64,000 nt of DNA. It comes from G963556115 sp963667375. Lineage in GTDB: Bacteria > Planctomycetota > SZUA-567. Made by a program: the position numbers and the translations under genes. Of the stretch, positions 56,155-64,000 are shown in pieces (within the stretch, counting starts at the first letter, position 1; each line of letters opens with the position of its first letter). The notes under the pieces are model-generated. The model was not told the DNA's origin and made no database searches. It saw only the letters and a list, made by a program, of their open reading frames with translations. Location: positions 372,001 through 436,000 of the forward strand of contig OY763323.1 of assembly GCA_963667375.1 (NCBI GenBank). Direction: 5' to 3'.

Positions 56155-56219
56155 AGATCATCCCTACCCTTATTTAGAATATTACCACAAACGCCTAATA
56201 TATCAGCCGGCTGCAGAAA

Positions 56220-57170
56220 TCACGAATCACCGTACAGTATCAGATCCGCAGCCCCGATAATACCAAAATTATTCTTCAGCTCGGCGAATCGGAAATCCAC
56301 CGGCAATTCACAGTGATTGAGTTTTCTGAAATTAGCGATAACCCTTGAAAACAGCGTATCGCCGATATTGATAAGTCCACCCCCAAAGACAAAGAGATTA
56401 ATATTCAGAAGCTGATAGACATTGAAGAGGCAGAGCGCCAGATAATCCGCCATCATCTCAATCGTCTCAATCGCCAGCCTGTCACCCTGTTCATACGCGC
56501 GCATGATCTGAGCGCAGCCGATCTCTTCCTCCAGTGAAAGGATACTCTTCTCCCCCGCTTCCAGCCGCTTTCTGACATGGCGCGGTGCATAACGTCCGGA
56601 TGCGTATGACATAAAGCAGCCGGTATTTCTACAGCCGCATTCTATGCCCTGCTTGTATGTTGCGATCATATGACCGCATTCACCGGCCATGCCGTAACTT
56701 CCCCGAAAGACTCTGCCATTAATTATTATTCCGCTGCCGATACCGGTACTGGTTGCGACATACACCATATGCCTGCTGCCTCTGCCCGCTCCGTGACGAA
56801 ACTCCGCAAGTGCTGCAACATTGGCATCATTATCAATTACCACCGGTATCTCCAGACGTTCATGAAGATAATCACGCATCGGAAAATCACGAATCTCGGT
56901 CATCGCTGAGGTCATAAGCACATAACCTTTATCAAATTCTATGTATGAAGGCATGCAGAGCCCGATACCGGCAAGCTGCCCGAGCTGCAGCTTGTTTACA
57001 GCGAGTATCTCGCGGGTGCGGCCAATGATCTCAGCGGCAAAGACCGGGCCATCAGCAGCGCTGTCTGTCGGATACTCCACCCGGTAAAGCAGATTATAAT
57101 CCCGGTCAAACAATCCGTACGCCGTCTTCGTACCACCAACATCAATACCAATAACCTTACCGCCAGACAC
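56220..57170 (-). CDS. ROK-family sugar kinase
   Basis: This 316-residue protein has the ATP phosphate loop GIDVGGTKTAYG, the catalytic region DNDANVAALAE (about residues 119-129), the glycine-rich STGIGSGIIING loop, and the zinc motif GHM...CGCRNTGC (about 171-187). It phosphorylates a hexose or N-acetyl-hexosamine, probably at C6, with ATP. It heads the ten-gene GRE operon, so it probably acts on the imported sugar. I prefer the GTG at 57170 because AAGGAG lies six bases upstream; the ATG five codons earlier lacks a ribosome binding site. No N-terminal helix-turn-helix is present, so it is a kinase rather than a ROK repressor. Confidence 0.9.
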   Translation of the reverse strand: MSGGKVIGIDVGGTKTAYGLFDRDYNLLYRVEYPTDSAADGPVFAAEIIGRTREILAVNKLQLGQLAGIGLCMPSYIEFDKGYVLMTSAMTEIRDFPMRDYLHERLEIPVVIDNDANVAALAEFRHGAGRGSRHMVYVATSTGIGSGIIINGRVFRGSYGMAGECGHMIATYKQGIECGCRNTGCFMSYASGRYAPRHVRKRLEAGEKSILSLEEEIGCAQIMRAYEQGDRLAIETIEMMADYLALCLFNVYQLLNINLFVFGGGLINIGDTLFSRVIANFRKLNHCELPVDFRFAELKNNFGIIGAADLILYGDS

Positions 57171-57224
57171 AGCACTCTCCTTCATTCATTCTGCCGGGAC
57201 GTAAAAAAACACCCAGACATTACT

Positions 57225-57697
57225 TTACAGCGAACAAACAGCTTTTTCGCTGAAAATACCGGCAGTGACACCTGTTTCAAACTAAATTTGTCACAACACA
57301 ACTTTACAGCTAATATACTTTAAACAAACACCTGAATAACAACTTATAAGGATTAATTCATAATACAACACAAAACTTAACTTGTCAAATACATTACAGT
57401 AGTATTACAATTACAATTACTTTATTATTATATATATAACCTTAAAATATAATAATTTACAAATTTTTATATTTATTATATTATTTTTTTTATTACAGCT
57501 TAAATTTATATTTTTTAATATAAACCGATAATTATATTACAGATATATTACAGATAAATTACAGCCATTACAAAAATACACATTAAAATCAGCCCCTCTT
57601 GTCCTGTATATTAAATTTTTCAGTTGCATTATCCCCTATTATAGGTTACAGTTTAGAATAAATAGTAATTAGCAGAAAAAACAGCTTACAGCTGTAA
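57225..57697. promoter_or_regulatory. Array of TTACAG half-sites
   Basis: Nine copies of TTACAG start at 57225, 57304, 57394, 57493, 57537, 57548, 57559, 57646 and 57686. The last is part of the palindrome TTACAGCTGTAA (57686-57697). Copies at 57537, 57548 and 57559 are exactly 11 bases apart, and 57493 and 57394 keep multiples of 11 from them, so they face one side of the helix. Copies flank the promoter at 57360-57388. The GntR/LacI-hybrid regulator encoded at 57803 is the obvious candidate to bind them. Confidence 0.55.
57360..57388 (-). promoter_or_regulatory. Promoter of the ROK-GRE-ABC operon
   Basis: On the minus strand: perfect -35 TTGACA (57383-57388), a 17-base spacer, and -10 TATTAT (57360-57365). 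Transcription would start near 57353, about 180 bases before the ROK gene. A TTACAG copy touches the upstream edge of the -35. Confidence 0.65.
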
Positions 57698-57802
57698 TTT
57701 CCGCCTGGTAATATAGAGTTTATTTCTACCTCTGCCGGTACTGACATTCAGTGCCATAGAGATAACAGCAAATAAATTTTCCAAGCAACAGAAAGTTATT
57801 AC

Positions 57803-58927
57803 ATGACCCCCAAAAAAAGCAAGGTAACCATAATTCACGATTTCTTTAAAAATGAGATCGAACTGGGAAAATACGCTCCGAATGATGTGCTGCCCTCTGA
57901 GAATGAGGTGGCTGAAACCTTTGAAACTTCCCGACCGACAGTGGCCAAAGCTTTCAATATGCTCAAGGATATCGGTTACATCGAGCGCAAAGCCGGTTTT
58001 GGAACCTACGTTATTTACAACCCGCAGCAGAAGCAGCGCAGTAACTATAAATTCGGCATGCTTATCCCTCATATGTATAATACCGAGATCTACGAACCGA
58101 TCTGCGGAGAGATAGCATCTCTGGGCAAGACCAACAACTTCTCGATAATTATCAACGAGCATAATCTCGCACTCACCTCAGCCCTGAAAAACTTTGATAT
58201 CAGAGATGTTGAGAATATAGCCACCATGATTGCCAACAGTTATGTCCAGCAGAAGGTAAACGGGGTATTCATGGCGCCATTCGAGCACTTCAAGGAAGCT
58301 TATGCCACGAGTGAAGCTATCTACAATATCTTTACCAGAGCCGGCATTCCTATTGTCTATATAGACAGTGACTACGCCGAGTACCCGGCAACCAGCAATT
58401 CCGATCTTATAACTCTGGATCAGATTGAAGCGGGATTTCAGGTAACCAAGCACCTGATAGAGGAAGGCTGCAGAAGTTTTGTCTTTGTAAACGGCCGTTT
58501 CGTAGCCAACACTATCGTTCAGCGCCTCATCGGAGTAAAACTGGCACTGAAGAAATACAACATACCGGAAACCGCACTCTCTGAAATAATCCGCGACAAC
58601 GATCCGGCTGTCACCGCCAGAAACATTCTGAGCGTGAAAAACCGTCAGTCACTTATCTGTTATAATGACGCGGTAGCCGCCTATATCCTGCCCTCGCTTA
58701 TCAGCGAAGGCATCAATATTCCGGAAGAGATGAAGGTTATCGCCTTCGATGACGTCGAATACGCCAAGCTCTTTTCTATTCCGCTCAGCACCTACGTCCA
58801 GCCCTGCCGCGAGATCGCATTCCGCGCGGTAAACGCCATGCTGCTGCGCGTACAGAATCCGAGCCACCCGTATATCCGCCTCTTTGTCAAAGGCGAAGTC
58901 GTGGTCAGGCAGTCCACCCGCCTCTAG
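57803..58927 (+). CDS. GntR/LacI-hybrid transcriptional regulator
   Basis: This 374-residue regulator has an N-terminal GntR winged helix (IIHDFFKNEI, LPSENEVAETFETSRPTVAKAF, GFGTYV; residues about 10-70) and a C-terminal LacI-type periplasmic-binding domain (about 85-374), the AraR-like arrangement. The binding domain would sense a sugar, presumably the substrate of the divergent operon. AGAAAG lies before the ATG. The TTACAG array lies immediately upstream, and the palindrome at 57686-57697 would suit a dimer of this type. It is monocistronic, with a terminator at 58970. Confidence 0.92.
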   Translation: MTPKKSKVTIIHDFFKNEIELGKYAPNDVLPSENEVAETFETSRPTVAKAFNMLKDIGYIERKAGFGTYVIYNPQQKQRSNYKFGMLIPHMYNTEIYEPICGEIASLGKTNNFSIIINEHNLALTSALKNFDIRDVENIATMIANSYVQQKVNGVFMAPFEHFKEAYATSEAIYNIFTRAGIPIVYIDSDYAEYPATSNSDLITLDQIEAGFQVTKHLIEEGCRSFVFVNGRFVANTIVQRLIGVKLALKKYNIPETALSEIIRDNDPAVTARNILSVKNRQSLICYNDAVAAYILPSLISEGINIPEEMKVIAFDDVEYAKLFSIPLSTYVQPCREIAFRAVNAMLLRVQNPSHPYIRLFVKGEVVVRQSTRL

Positions 58928-58969
58928 CTCTTCCTGCCGCCGATTCATACATTTATAATTCATAAAATA

Positions 58970-59009
58970 AAAGCAGCAGATGACCCCAACCGTCACCTGC
59001 TGCTTTCTT
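58970..59009 (+). terminator. Intrinsic terminator of the hybrid regulator gene
   Basis: AAAGCAGCAG / CTGCTGCTTT arms (58970-58979, 58997-59006) with an inner TGAC/GTCA pair and one mismatch, followed by a few T. Confidence 0.65.
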
Positions 59010-59043
59010 ATCAAACAAACCCGCCTCTCACTCCCGGGATCTG

Positions 59044-59089
59044 CCCGCCCAATTTACCCGCCCAATTTACCCGCTTAACATTACCCGCC
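59044..59089. repeat. Short direct repeat, 13-base unit
   Basis: CCCGCCCAATTTA occurs twice head to tail (59044-59056, 59057-59069), followed by two degenerate units. It lies between the terminator of the regulator and the stop of the hypothetical gene at 59092. Confidence 0.6.
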
Positions 59090-59091
59090 AC

Positions 59092-59619
59092 CTATATATC
59101 CCAGATACTGTAGACATTCTTCACCACGCCATCGAGTTTCTGCAACTGCCCTCCCAGCTCCCGCAGTGAATACCCGCCGCCAAAAGTTACAGCTGTCAGA
59201 TCCAGAGCTCCCAGCAGCCATACACCCGACTCATGCGTCAGTAGTTTGAACAATTCTAATTCCAGCTCACCCTCACGCTTTTCTGCTTCTTCCACTTCTA
59301 TAACACTCGTCCCCAGCCAGTGCAGCTCCAAAAACCGGTCATACTCCGGCTTCTCTACAAAAAAATTCGCTACCTCCAGCGCCGGCACAGCTATAAACTC
59401 CGGCAGCCCTTCAGCAATAAGCCCCGCAATCTTCCCGCCATACTCAGCCGGCCTCACCCCGTGCCCTGTTTTTACCCGCAGTAACGCCGCCAATTCACTT
59501 ATTATCCTGACAACCTTCTCCACCCGCTCCAGCTCCACCAGCTTAAACGCCAGAATATCGATCAGCCTCTGCTTCTCCCTCTTCTCCTCGGCCGTCAACA
59601 CCGAATCATCCTTAACCAT
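59092..59619 (-). CDS. Hypothetical charged protein, 175 residues
   Basis: I do not recognise this protein. It has a charged, helical N-terminal half (TAEEKREKQRLIDIL, coiled-coil-like) and a Glu-rich middle (EVEEAEKREGELELELF), with a more hydrophobic C-terminal part ending in NVYSIWDI. There is no signal peptide or membrane segment. GGGAGG lies before the two adjacent ATGs; the second gives the better spacing. It shares its charged, tyrosine/tryptophan-containing style and strand with the large gene at 60739, but I see no direct sequence similarity. Confidence 0.6.
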   Translation of the reverse strand: MVKDDSVLTAEEKREKQRLIDILAFKLVELERVEKVVRIISELAALLRVKTGHGVRPAEYGGKIAGLIAEGLPEFIAVPALEVANFFVEKPEYDRFLELHWLGTSVIEVEEAEKREGELELELFKLLTHESGVWLLGALDLTAVTFGGGYSLRELGGQLQKLDGVVKNVYSIWDI

Positions 59620-59865
59620 CATCTTCCTCCCTTATTCCCAACCACTCCCTGCCTATACTCTATACCCTGAGCCTCATAACCAATACTATAAATTCCAACC
59701 ACCCGCATCTCAGCACAGCGCTTCAATGACCGCAACTTTTCACCGCCAAATATTTTTTTATACCACTCATGTTTAATCTACACTTACTCCTTTACTAACC
59801 AGCCACACTTACTTATAATAACCAGAATATCATCAAATACCGCAACCACCGCCCAAAGGAATATA

Positions 59866-60729
59866 ATGCGTTTTACCAAAGTCCTGAAAACCATACTCGT
59901 CATCATCCTCGTAGCCGACATCATCACCCTCGGCGCTGTCGGCAGCTACTACCTGTATAAATCCAAACACGGGGACATCATAACCATTCCGCCGGAGGAG
60001 CAGGATCTTACTCCCAAACCCTTCGACCCGGTAGAGGCAAAAAAGATACTCCATTATAAAAACCCCAATCCTGTAATGCAGGCAATCATCGACAACCGCC
60101 CTCTCTCGGAAATTAAAGCCCTTCTCGACTCCGGTATAGATGTCAACGCTGAGGATGATGCCAAAAATACCGCTCTAGACTATGCTATATTCTGCGAGAA
60201 TAAACCAATTATTAAACTCCTGCTAAACAAAGGCGGAAAAGAAGGATATAAAATCCATATGTTTGATGATTCACCCAAAGAAATCATCTGGTACCATTTT
60301 AATAATCACTCTGCACTCAGTCTCAAGCTTCATCCTGAAAACTATGACGACAACGGCATCATCACTACCCAGGCCATTATCAATCAATCAACAAAAGACC
60401 CAACCCCTTACGCTATCTTACAAACCTCATACCTTATACTTCTTGTCTCCAGCATCCTTCTCTTCCGTGCCGGCGCCGACCCTATACCACGAAGAAACTT
60501 TTCCAAACACAGCTTTAATGAGAACCTTCTTCTCCACTTCACCTACAACTTTACCGTCTTCTCCGGCATCATTATTGCCTACTTTATCTATATCTTCACC
60601 CTGCCCTACCCTTTCCAGTATCTCCTGACCAGCCTGCCCCACGACGCCGAATACACCGGCTATGGCCTCCTGATAATCATCGGCATAAAAATATTCTCCT
60701 TTCTCTATACCGCCTCCTGCAGTGATTGA
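59866..60729 (+). CDS. Membrane protein with ankyrin-like repeat
   Basis: This 287-residue protein has an N-terminal membrane anchor (residues about 7-28), a soluble region with one clear ankyrin-type unit (IKALLDSGIDVNAEDDAKNT, TALDYAIFCENKPIIKLLLNKGG; about 83-127) and two or three further hydrophobic segments at the C-terminus (about 185-200, 225-250, 262-282). Ankyrin repeats usually mediate protein contacts. The function is unknown. AAAGGAA precedes the ATG. It is convergent with the 997-residue gene and their stop codons are ten bases apart. Confidence 0.65.
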   Translation: MRFTKVLKTILVIILVADIITLGAVGSYYLYKSKHGDIITIPPEEQDLTPKPFDPVEAKKILHYKNPNPVMQAIIDNRPLSEIKALLDSGIDVNAEDDAKNTALDYAIFCENKPIIKLLLNKGGKEGYKIHMFDDSPKEIIWYHFNNHSALSLKLHPENYDDNGIITTQAIINQSTKDPTPYAILQTSYLILLVSSILLFRAGADPIPRRNFSKHSFNENLLLHFTYNFTVFSGIIIAYFIYIFTLPYPFQYLLTSLPHDAEYTGYGLLIIIGIKIFSFLYTASCSD

Positions 60730-60746
60730 TAATTCCTATCAATCAC
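60722..60746. terminator. Palindromic hairpin over both convergent stop codons
   Basis: Perfect 10-bp arms GTGATTGATA / TATCAATCAC with a 5-base loop. One arm covers the stop codon of the ankyrin-like gene and the other the stop codon of the 997-residue gene. A shared terminator or RNA-end structure is likely, although there is no T run. Confidence 0.5.
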
Positions 60747-63732
60747 CTGCTCCATTTTGACTGTAAATACTCTCTTCCAGTTTATTATCTCTCAACTCAT
60801 TCTCTTCATACATTATCACCCCGGCATTTGTAACTACTGAACTCACAGCCTTTTCCGCCATACTCTTATGCGTCAATGGAACAACCAGATCATTCGCCAG
60901 ACCTACCGTATCCCAAATTAAATTTTTATCATTTGGAATCCACTCAGGAATACTCGAGAATAATTTAACATCAGACACTATAAACCCAAGCATCAAATTA
61001 ACTGCAAACCCGACTTCTAGCTCTTTTTGCATAATCTCTTTTATGTCATAATAATCACACCCCATCATTAATAATTCCAAACTTTTCTTTGCCGCGCGAG
61101 CCCTTCCCACCGTTGTAACGTCCGCAACCAAATTCATCAGACTATTGCGCTCTGATGCCAGATAATTATCTATCTCTCCATTCTTAACCATATTATCTCT
61201 GCTCTGCCTGGCAACTATTTCCTGGGCGATAGCAATCCTTATCCCTCCTTCGGTATCACCGTCATTGTATGAATATAAGCCCCCGATATAATACAAACCT
61301 CCTATCTCCCTTACTGCCTGCCTGCCATAAGGTGAGTGAATCAGCCTCTTTTGCCAGTCATTAGGGTACTCTTGCATTATTCTTTCGTTCTTTTGGTCTA
61401 TCCTTCTTTCAACCTCAATAATTTTCTGTATTATGAGTTTATTCTTCATCGCCTCTGTTCTCTGCCTTATGAAATCCTTATATTTCAACCGCAGTGCTGC
61501 CGGAACTTTATACTTATTCATAAGTTCCTCTAACTTTTCTTCATTTAGCTCAGTTTGCACATTATCAATCTTATTAATTTCAAGTGCATATTCTTTAGTG
61601 CCCTTTATTTCCTCTATATCCATTTGTTTTGTAAATTTATCAGAATACTTTTCAATAAGAATATCTTTAATATTTTGCTCTTCTATATTAAAAGGAGCAT
61701 TCTGAACCTCACGCTCTAACGGTATAATATACTCAGAATTCCTCCATCGTCTTACTCTCTTTACGATTCCGCTAAGCTCAACAAACTGTTTTTTTACCAA
61801 CATCTGCTCATCATCCGACAAATTTTCATAACCCTCAAAACCAGCGATAAACTTTTTAAAATGATTATTTACAATTGTCTGCACTAATGGTGAATTCTCA
61901 TCAAACGCTACTATATCATTCTCCACCTGATAATTTTCAATCATCAACCCTTCCGCATCAGTAATCTTTATATGACTATTCACTAGTTTAGTTTCAAAGT
62001 CCTTATAAAATCTTTTATCTGAAAATTTTCTTTCACCGAGCCTTTGTCTATCAGAATTCTGTATTTTATCTACATAATTCGTCATAATAAAATTGTATAG
62101 CGCCTCATGCACTACCTTATGTTCATATTCATTCTTCCAATAACCTGAAATCCACTTTTCCACCAATCCATTTATTCTTTTATCATCACCTTGTAAAATA
62201 TATTTATAATTAGAAAACTTATCCTCAAAGTTAGCAACAACATCTTCCCGCAATTTCACCGCCGCCGGATTCTCAGCAAATATCTTATCCCGCTCTTCCT
62301 GCTCCTCCGCCAGATCACTCGGCTTTCCTGCCTCCTCCTTCTGCCTTCCCGCGGCACTCATCGGAAACCTCTCGTCAACATGCAGTAATAGTTTTTCACG
62401 CAGCATCTCCGCTTCCTGCCGGCTCAGTCTGATATTATTCTCCTCCAGACTTTCCGCCATAAACTCTCTCAGTTCCTGATTACTCAGACCCGCTATGCTC
62501 CGGGTATCCGGATACCTCTCCTCCAGCGACTTTACCAGCTCCGTATACCAGCCAGCCACCTTATACGCCTCTTGATACGCGCCTTCATTCAGCGCTCTCA
62601 TCCTTGCATGCTTCTCTTCTTCGCTCAATCCTTCATCCGCCAGTATTTCATTAAACCTCCCGCCCGTCGCCTTCGTATACAGCTCCTCCGCCAGCTCACG
62701 ATTCTCCTCCCACTCTCCCGGATTCCTTTCAGCAATACTTTTTTTATCCGCCGTACTCAAATCCGTCCCCGCCCTGAACTCATCAGCTCTCACCTGATAC
62801 CCGTCCCTGCCGGCAAGCGCAACCGCCCGCTTCTTCTCGTTATAGCTGTACTTATCCTTTACTTCCCCTTCCACCACTTCCCGCACACCTCTTACCACCT
62901 CACCGAGCTCCGCATCTGTAAACTCACCACTTTTCAAATTCTTTCTTACATACTCCGTCATATCCAGCCCCGCCAGATAATACTCCTGCTCTGTTGTATC
63001 CTCAATTCCGCCAATCTCACTCTGTAACTTATTTATCAGCTCCTTCTTCAACTTCAGCAGTTTTACCTTTTTCTCAACCCTCCTACCGAGATAATACTCC
63101 TCCGTCCCTCTATACCGTACTTCTTTCTCCTCCCTGCTCAGCCCACTCTTCACAAGCTCCCTCTTATATTCGCCAAGTGACTTCTGCACCTCTTTATCAT
63201 TACGCTGCTCCCTTACAGCTCCGGCAAATACACTCTTCTTCTCATCCTCACCGATTCCAAAATCCTTATTACTGAACACATCGTCCCGCACCCTGCTCTC
63301 ATAATCACTTTTCTGCCCGCCACCTGCCGCCTTATATCCGACTCCACTGCCATCTGCTCCCGCAACCGTATAAGTATTAGCATTTTCCGCCACCTGATAT
63401 TCAGAACCGTTATTCACCGCCACCCTACTACTGCTAACAGTATTCATCACACTCCCAGAAGACTCCACTCCAAAATTAGCGTCACCAGCAGCCCTCCAGC
63501 TACTATTTCCCACATCACTGGTTTCAACAGCGTCAGCAATTTTAACCCCAAACTCACTGCCGAACCCGTTATCTCCCGCTCCACTCTTCATACTCTCAGG
63601 CTGAGACAAATACGACGTAAACTCTTCCGGCACGCCAAAATTCTTCTGCCAGAACTCAGGATCATCATAACTTCCCCAATCGCTAAACCGGTTAATACCA
63701 TTCTGATTATTATTATTCTGATAATTCCACAT
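60739..63732 (-). CDS. Hypothetical large charged protein, 997 residues
   Basis: I do not recognise this protein. It starts with an Asn/Gln-rich segment (YQNNNNQNGINRF), then a serine/glycine-rich low-complexity part to about residue 165, then a very long Glu/Lys-rich, largely helical body (about 165-800) and a C-terminal region with more hydrophobic patches (GGLYYIGGLYSYNDGD, VGFAVNLMLGFIVSDV). It has a single cysteine (MMGCDYYD), no signal peptide and no clear membrane span, so it looks cytosolic or structural. GGGGGG lies before the ATG, which overlaps the stop of the upstream gene by one base (TAATG). A structural, phage-like or effector role is possible but unsupported. Confidence 0.65.
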   Translation of the reverse strand: MWNYQNNNNQNGINRFSDWGSYDDPEFWQKNFGVPEEFTSYLSQPESMKSGAGDNGFGSEFGVKIADAVETSDVGNSSWRAAGDANFGVESSGSVMNTVSSSRVAVNNGSEYQVAENANTYTVAGADGSGVGYKAAGGGQKSDYESRVRDDVFSNKDFGIGEDEKKSVFAGAVREQRNDKEVQKSLGEYKRELVKSGLSREEKEVRYRGTEEYYLGRRVEKKVKLLKLKKELINKLQSEIGGIEDTTEQEYYLAGLDMTEYVRKNLKSGEFTDAELGEVVRGVREVVEGEVKDKYSYNEKKRAVALAGRDGYQVRADEFRAGTDLSTADKKSIAERNPGEWEENRELAEELYTKATGGRFNEILADEGLSEEEKHARMRALNEGAYQEAYKVAGWYTELVKSLEERYPDTRSIAGLSNQELREFMAESLEENNIRLSRQEAEMLREKLLLHVDERFPMSAAGRQKEEAGKPSDLAEEQEERDKIFAENPAAVKLREDVVANFEDKFSNYKYILQGDDKRINGLVEKWISGYWKNEYEHKVVHEALYNFIMTNYVDKIQNSDRQRLGERKFSDKRFYKDFETKLVNSHIKITDAEGLMIENYQVENDIVAFDENSPLVQTIVNNHFKKFIAGFEGYENLSDDEQMLVKKQFVELSGIVKRVRRWRNSEYIIPLEREVQNAPFNIEEQNIKDILIEKYSDKFTKQMDIEEIKGTKEYALEINKIDNVQTELNEEKLEELMNKYKVPAALRLKYKDFIRQRTEAMKNKLIIQKIIEVERRIDQKNERIMQEYPNDWQKRLIHSPYGRQAVREIGGLYYIGGLYSYNDGDTEGGIRIAIAQEIVARQSRDNMVKNGEIDNYLASERNSLMNLVADVTTVGRARAAKKSLELLMMGCDYYDIKEIMQKELEVGFAVNLMLGFIVSDVKLFSSIPEWIPNDKNLIWDTVGLANDLVVPLTHKSMAEKAVSSVVTNAGVIMYEENELRDNKLEESIYSQNGAGD

Positions 63733-64000
63733 TATTTCCCCCCTTCCTCAACTATTACCCCAGCCAACTCCGCACCATCCCAACGCCGCAATTCCTCCCG
63801 CACCAACCGCTGCAGCCGCACCGGCAGCTTCAGATACTCCTGCTCCGCCTTGAGTATATTACTACCCCTTATCCGCTTTACCAGCGCCAACACCCGACGC
63901 TTATCACCTATTCTGGAACCGATCTTCTCATACAACTCCGCACTCAAATACTCCTTATTCTTCCTCAACCCCTTCTCAGCCTGCTCAAACCTCCCGTCAT
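63732..64000 (-). CDS. Hypothetical protein, C-terminal part (start outside window)
   Basis: The frame is open from the window edge to a TAA at 63732 that overlaps the start of the 997-residue gene. It gives 88 visible residues, rich in Arg, Lys and Glu (EYLSAELYEKI, VLALVKRIRGSN, LPVRLQRLVREELRRWDG), probably helical. A TTG at 63968 could be an internal start, but the frame continues upstream without interruption. It is almost certainly co-translated with the large gene. Family unknown. Confidence 0.6.
   Translation of the reverse strand, partial: DGRFEQAEKGLRKNKEYLSAELYEKIGSRIGDKRRVLALVKRIRGSNILKAEQEYLKLPVRLQRLVREELRRWDGAELAGVIVEEGGK

Larger units (their letters stand above)
57171..57802. 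other. Divergent control region between the GRE operon and its regulator
   Basis: About 630 bases of very AT-rich sequence with no gene. It holds the minus-strand promoter at 57360-57388 and nine TTACAG hexamers between 57225 and 57691, including a perfect TTACAGCTGTAA palindrome at 57686-57697. Confidence 0.7.

Noticed and set aside
1..64000. tRNA, rRNA, CRISPR array, insertion sequence or prophage
   Set aside because: None of the expected cloverleaf sequences, regular spaced repeats, transposase motifs or phage structural genes was recognised while reading the intergenic regions and products.

Overview
The window looks like the chromosome of an anaerobic, motile or at least chemotactic Gram-negative bacterium. 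Lipopolysaccharide-type heptose genes, an RND efflux pump, lipoproteins and a periplasmic HtrA protease indicate an outer membrane. Two oxygen-sensitive glycyl radical enzymes (GREs) and the NADH sensor Rex indicate anaerobic fermentation. The overall style (a GHMP-kinase/HddC pair, a planctomycete-like LysA, a PreP-type M16C protease, many sugar loci) suggests a PVC-group, Lentisphaerota-like gut organism. That is an impression from remembered family resemblance, not a tested placement. I see no tRNA, rRNA, CRISPR array, insertion sequence or prophage.

1-24 kb is mostly housekeeping: the end of a heptose kinase gene and hddC; a UDP-sugar dehydrogenase; an MsbA-like ABC exporter; an M16C protease; rex and lysA; an HtrA protease; the heptose kinase hldA; an orphan cobM; a cysteine hydrolase; a glycosyltransferase; a methyltransferase; two small lipoproteins; purB; an unusual alpha/beta-hydrolase-ketopantoate reductase fusion; and a Cache-domain chemoreceptor. 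A compact structured element followed by a terminator lies at 16678-16806 on the minus strand.

24-34 kb holds an FGGY sugar kinase, a TetR-MFP-RND efflux operon, and a LysE-like exporter followed by two paralogous AraC regulators.

34-43 kb is a ketose/polyol catabolic cluster: a GatZ-like epimerase, a LacI repressor, a tagatose-kinase-like PfkB protein, a tagatose/psicose 3-epimerase, an inositol-monophosphatase-family enzyme, a zinc polyol dehydrogenase and an AllA/cupin-like protein. Three copies of a 14-bp palindrome, TGTG(N2)CGA(R)CACA, precede the lacI-gatZ, kinase-epimerase and dehydrogenase transcripts. Two of them lie just downstream of recognisable promoters, so this looks like one LacI regulon. 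The proposed route is polyol to tagatose (dehydrogenase), to tagatose 6-phosphate (kinase), to fructose 6-phosphate (GatZ-like 4-epimerase), with the 3-epimerase feeding in other ketoses.

42.9-57.2 kb is a ten-gene minus-strand run: ROK kinase, GRE, ribose-type ABC importer (binding protein, ATPase, two permeases), second GRE, one GRE activase, a large ROK-like protein of unknown role, and a second zinc dehydrogenase. It is read from a consensus-like promoter at 57360-57388, away from a GntR/LacI-hybrid regulator. Between them lies an AT-rich region with nine TTACAG half-sites. The likely logic is import of a sugar or polyol, phosphorylation, radical C-O bond cleavage and NAD-linked processing. 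The substrate is unknown, and this is the best candidate for an undescribed system.

59-64 kb is different: three minus-strand, charged, cytosolic-looking proteins of unknown family (one of 997 residues) and a membrane protein with ankyrin-like repeats.
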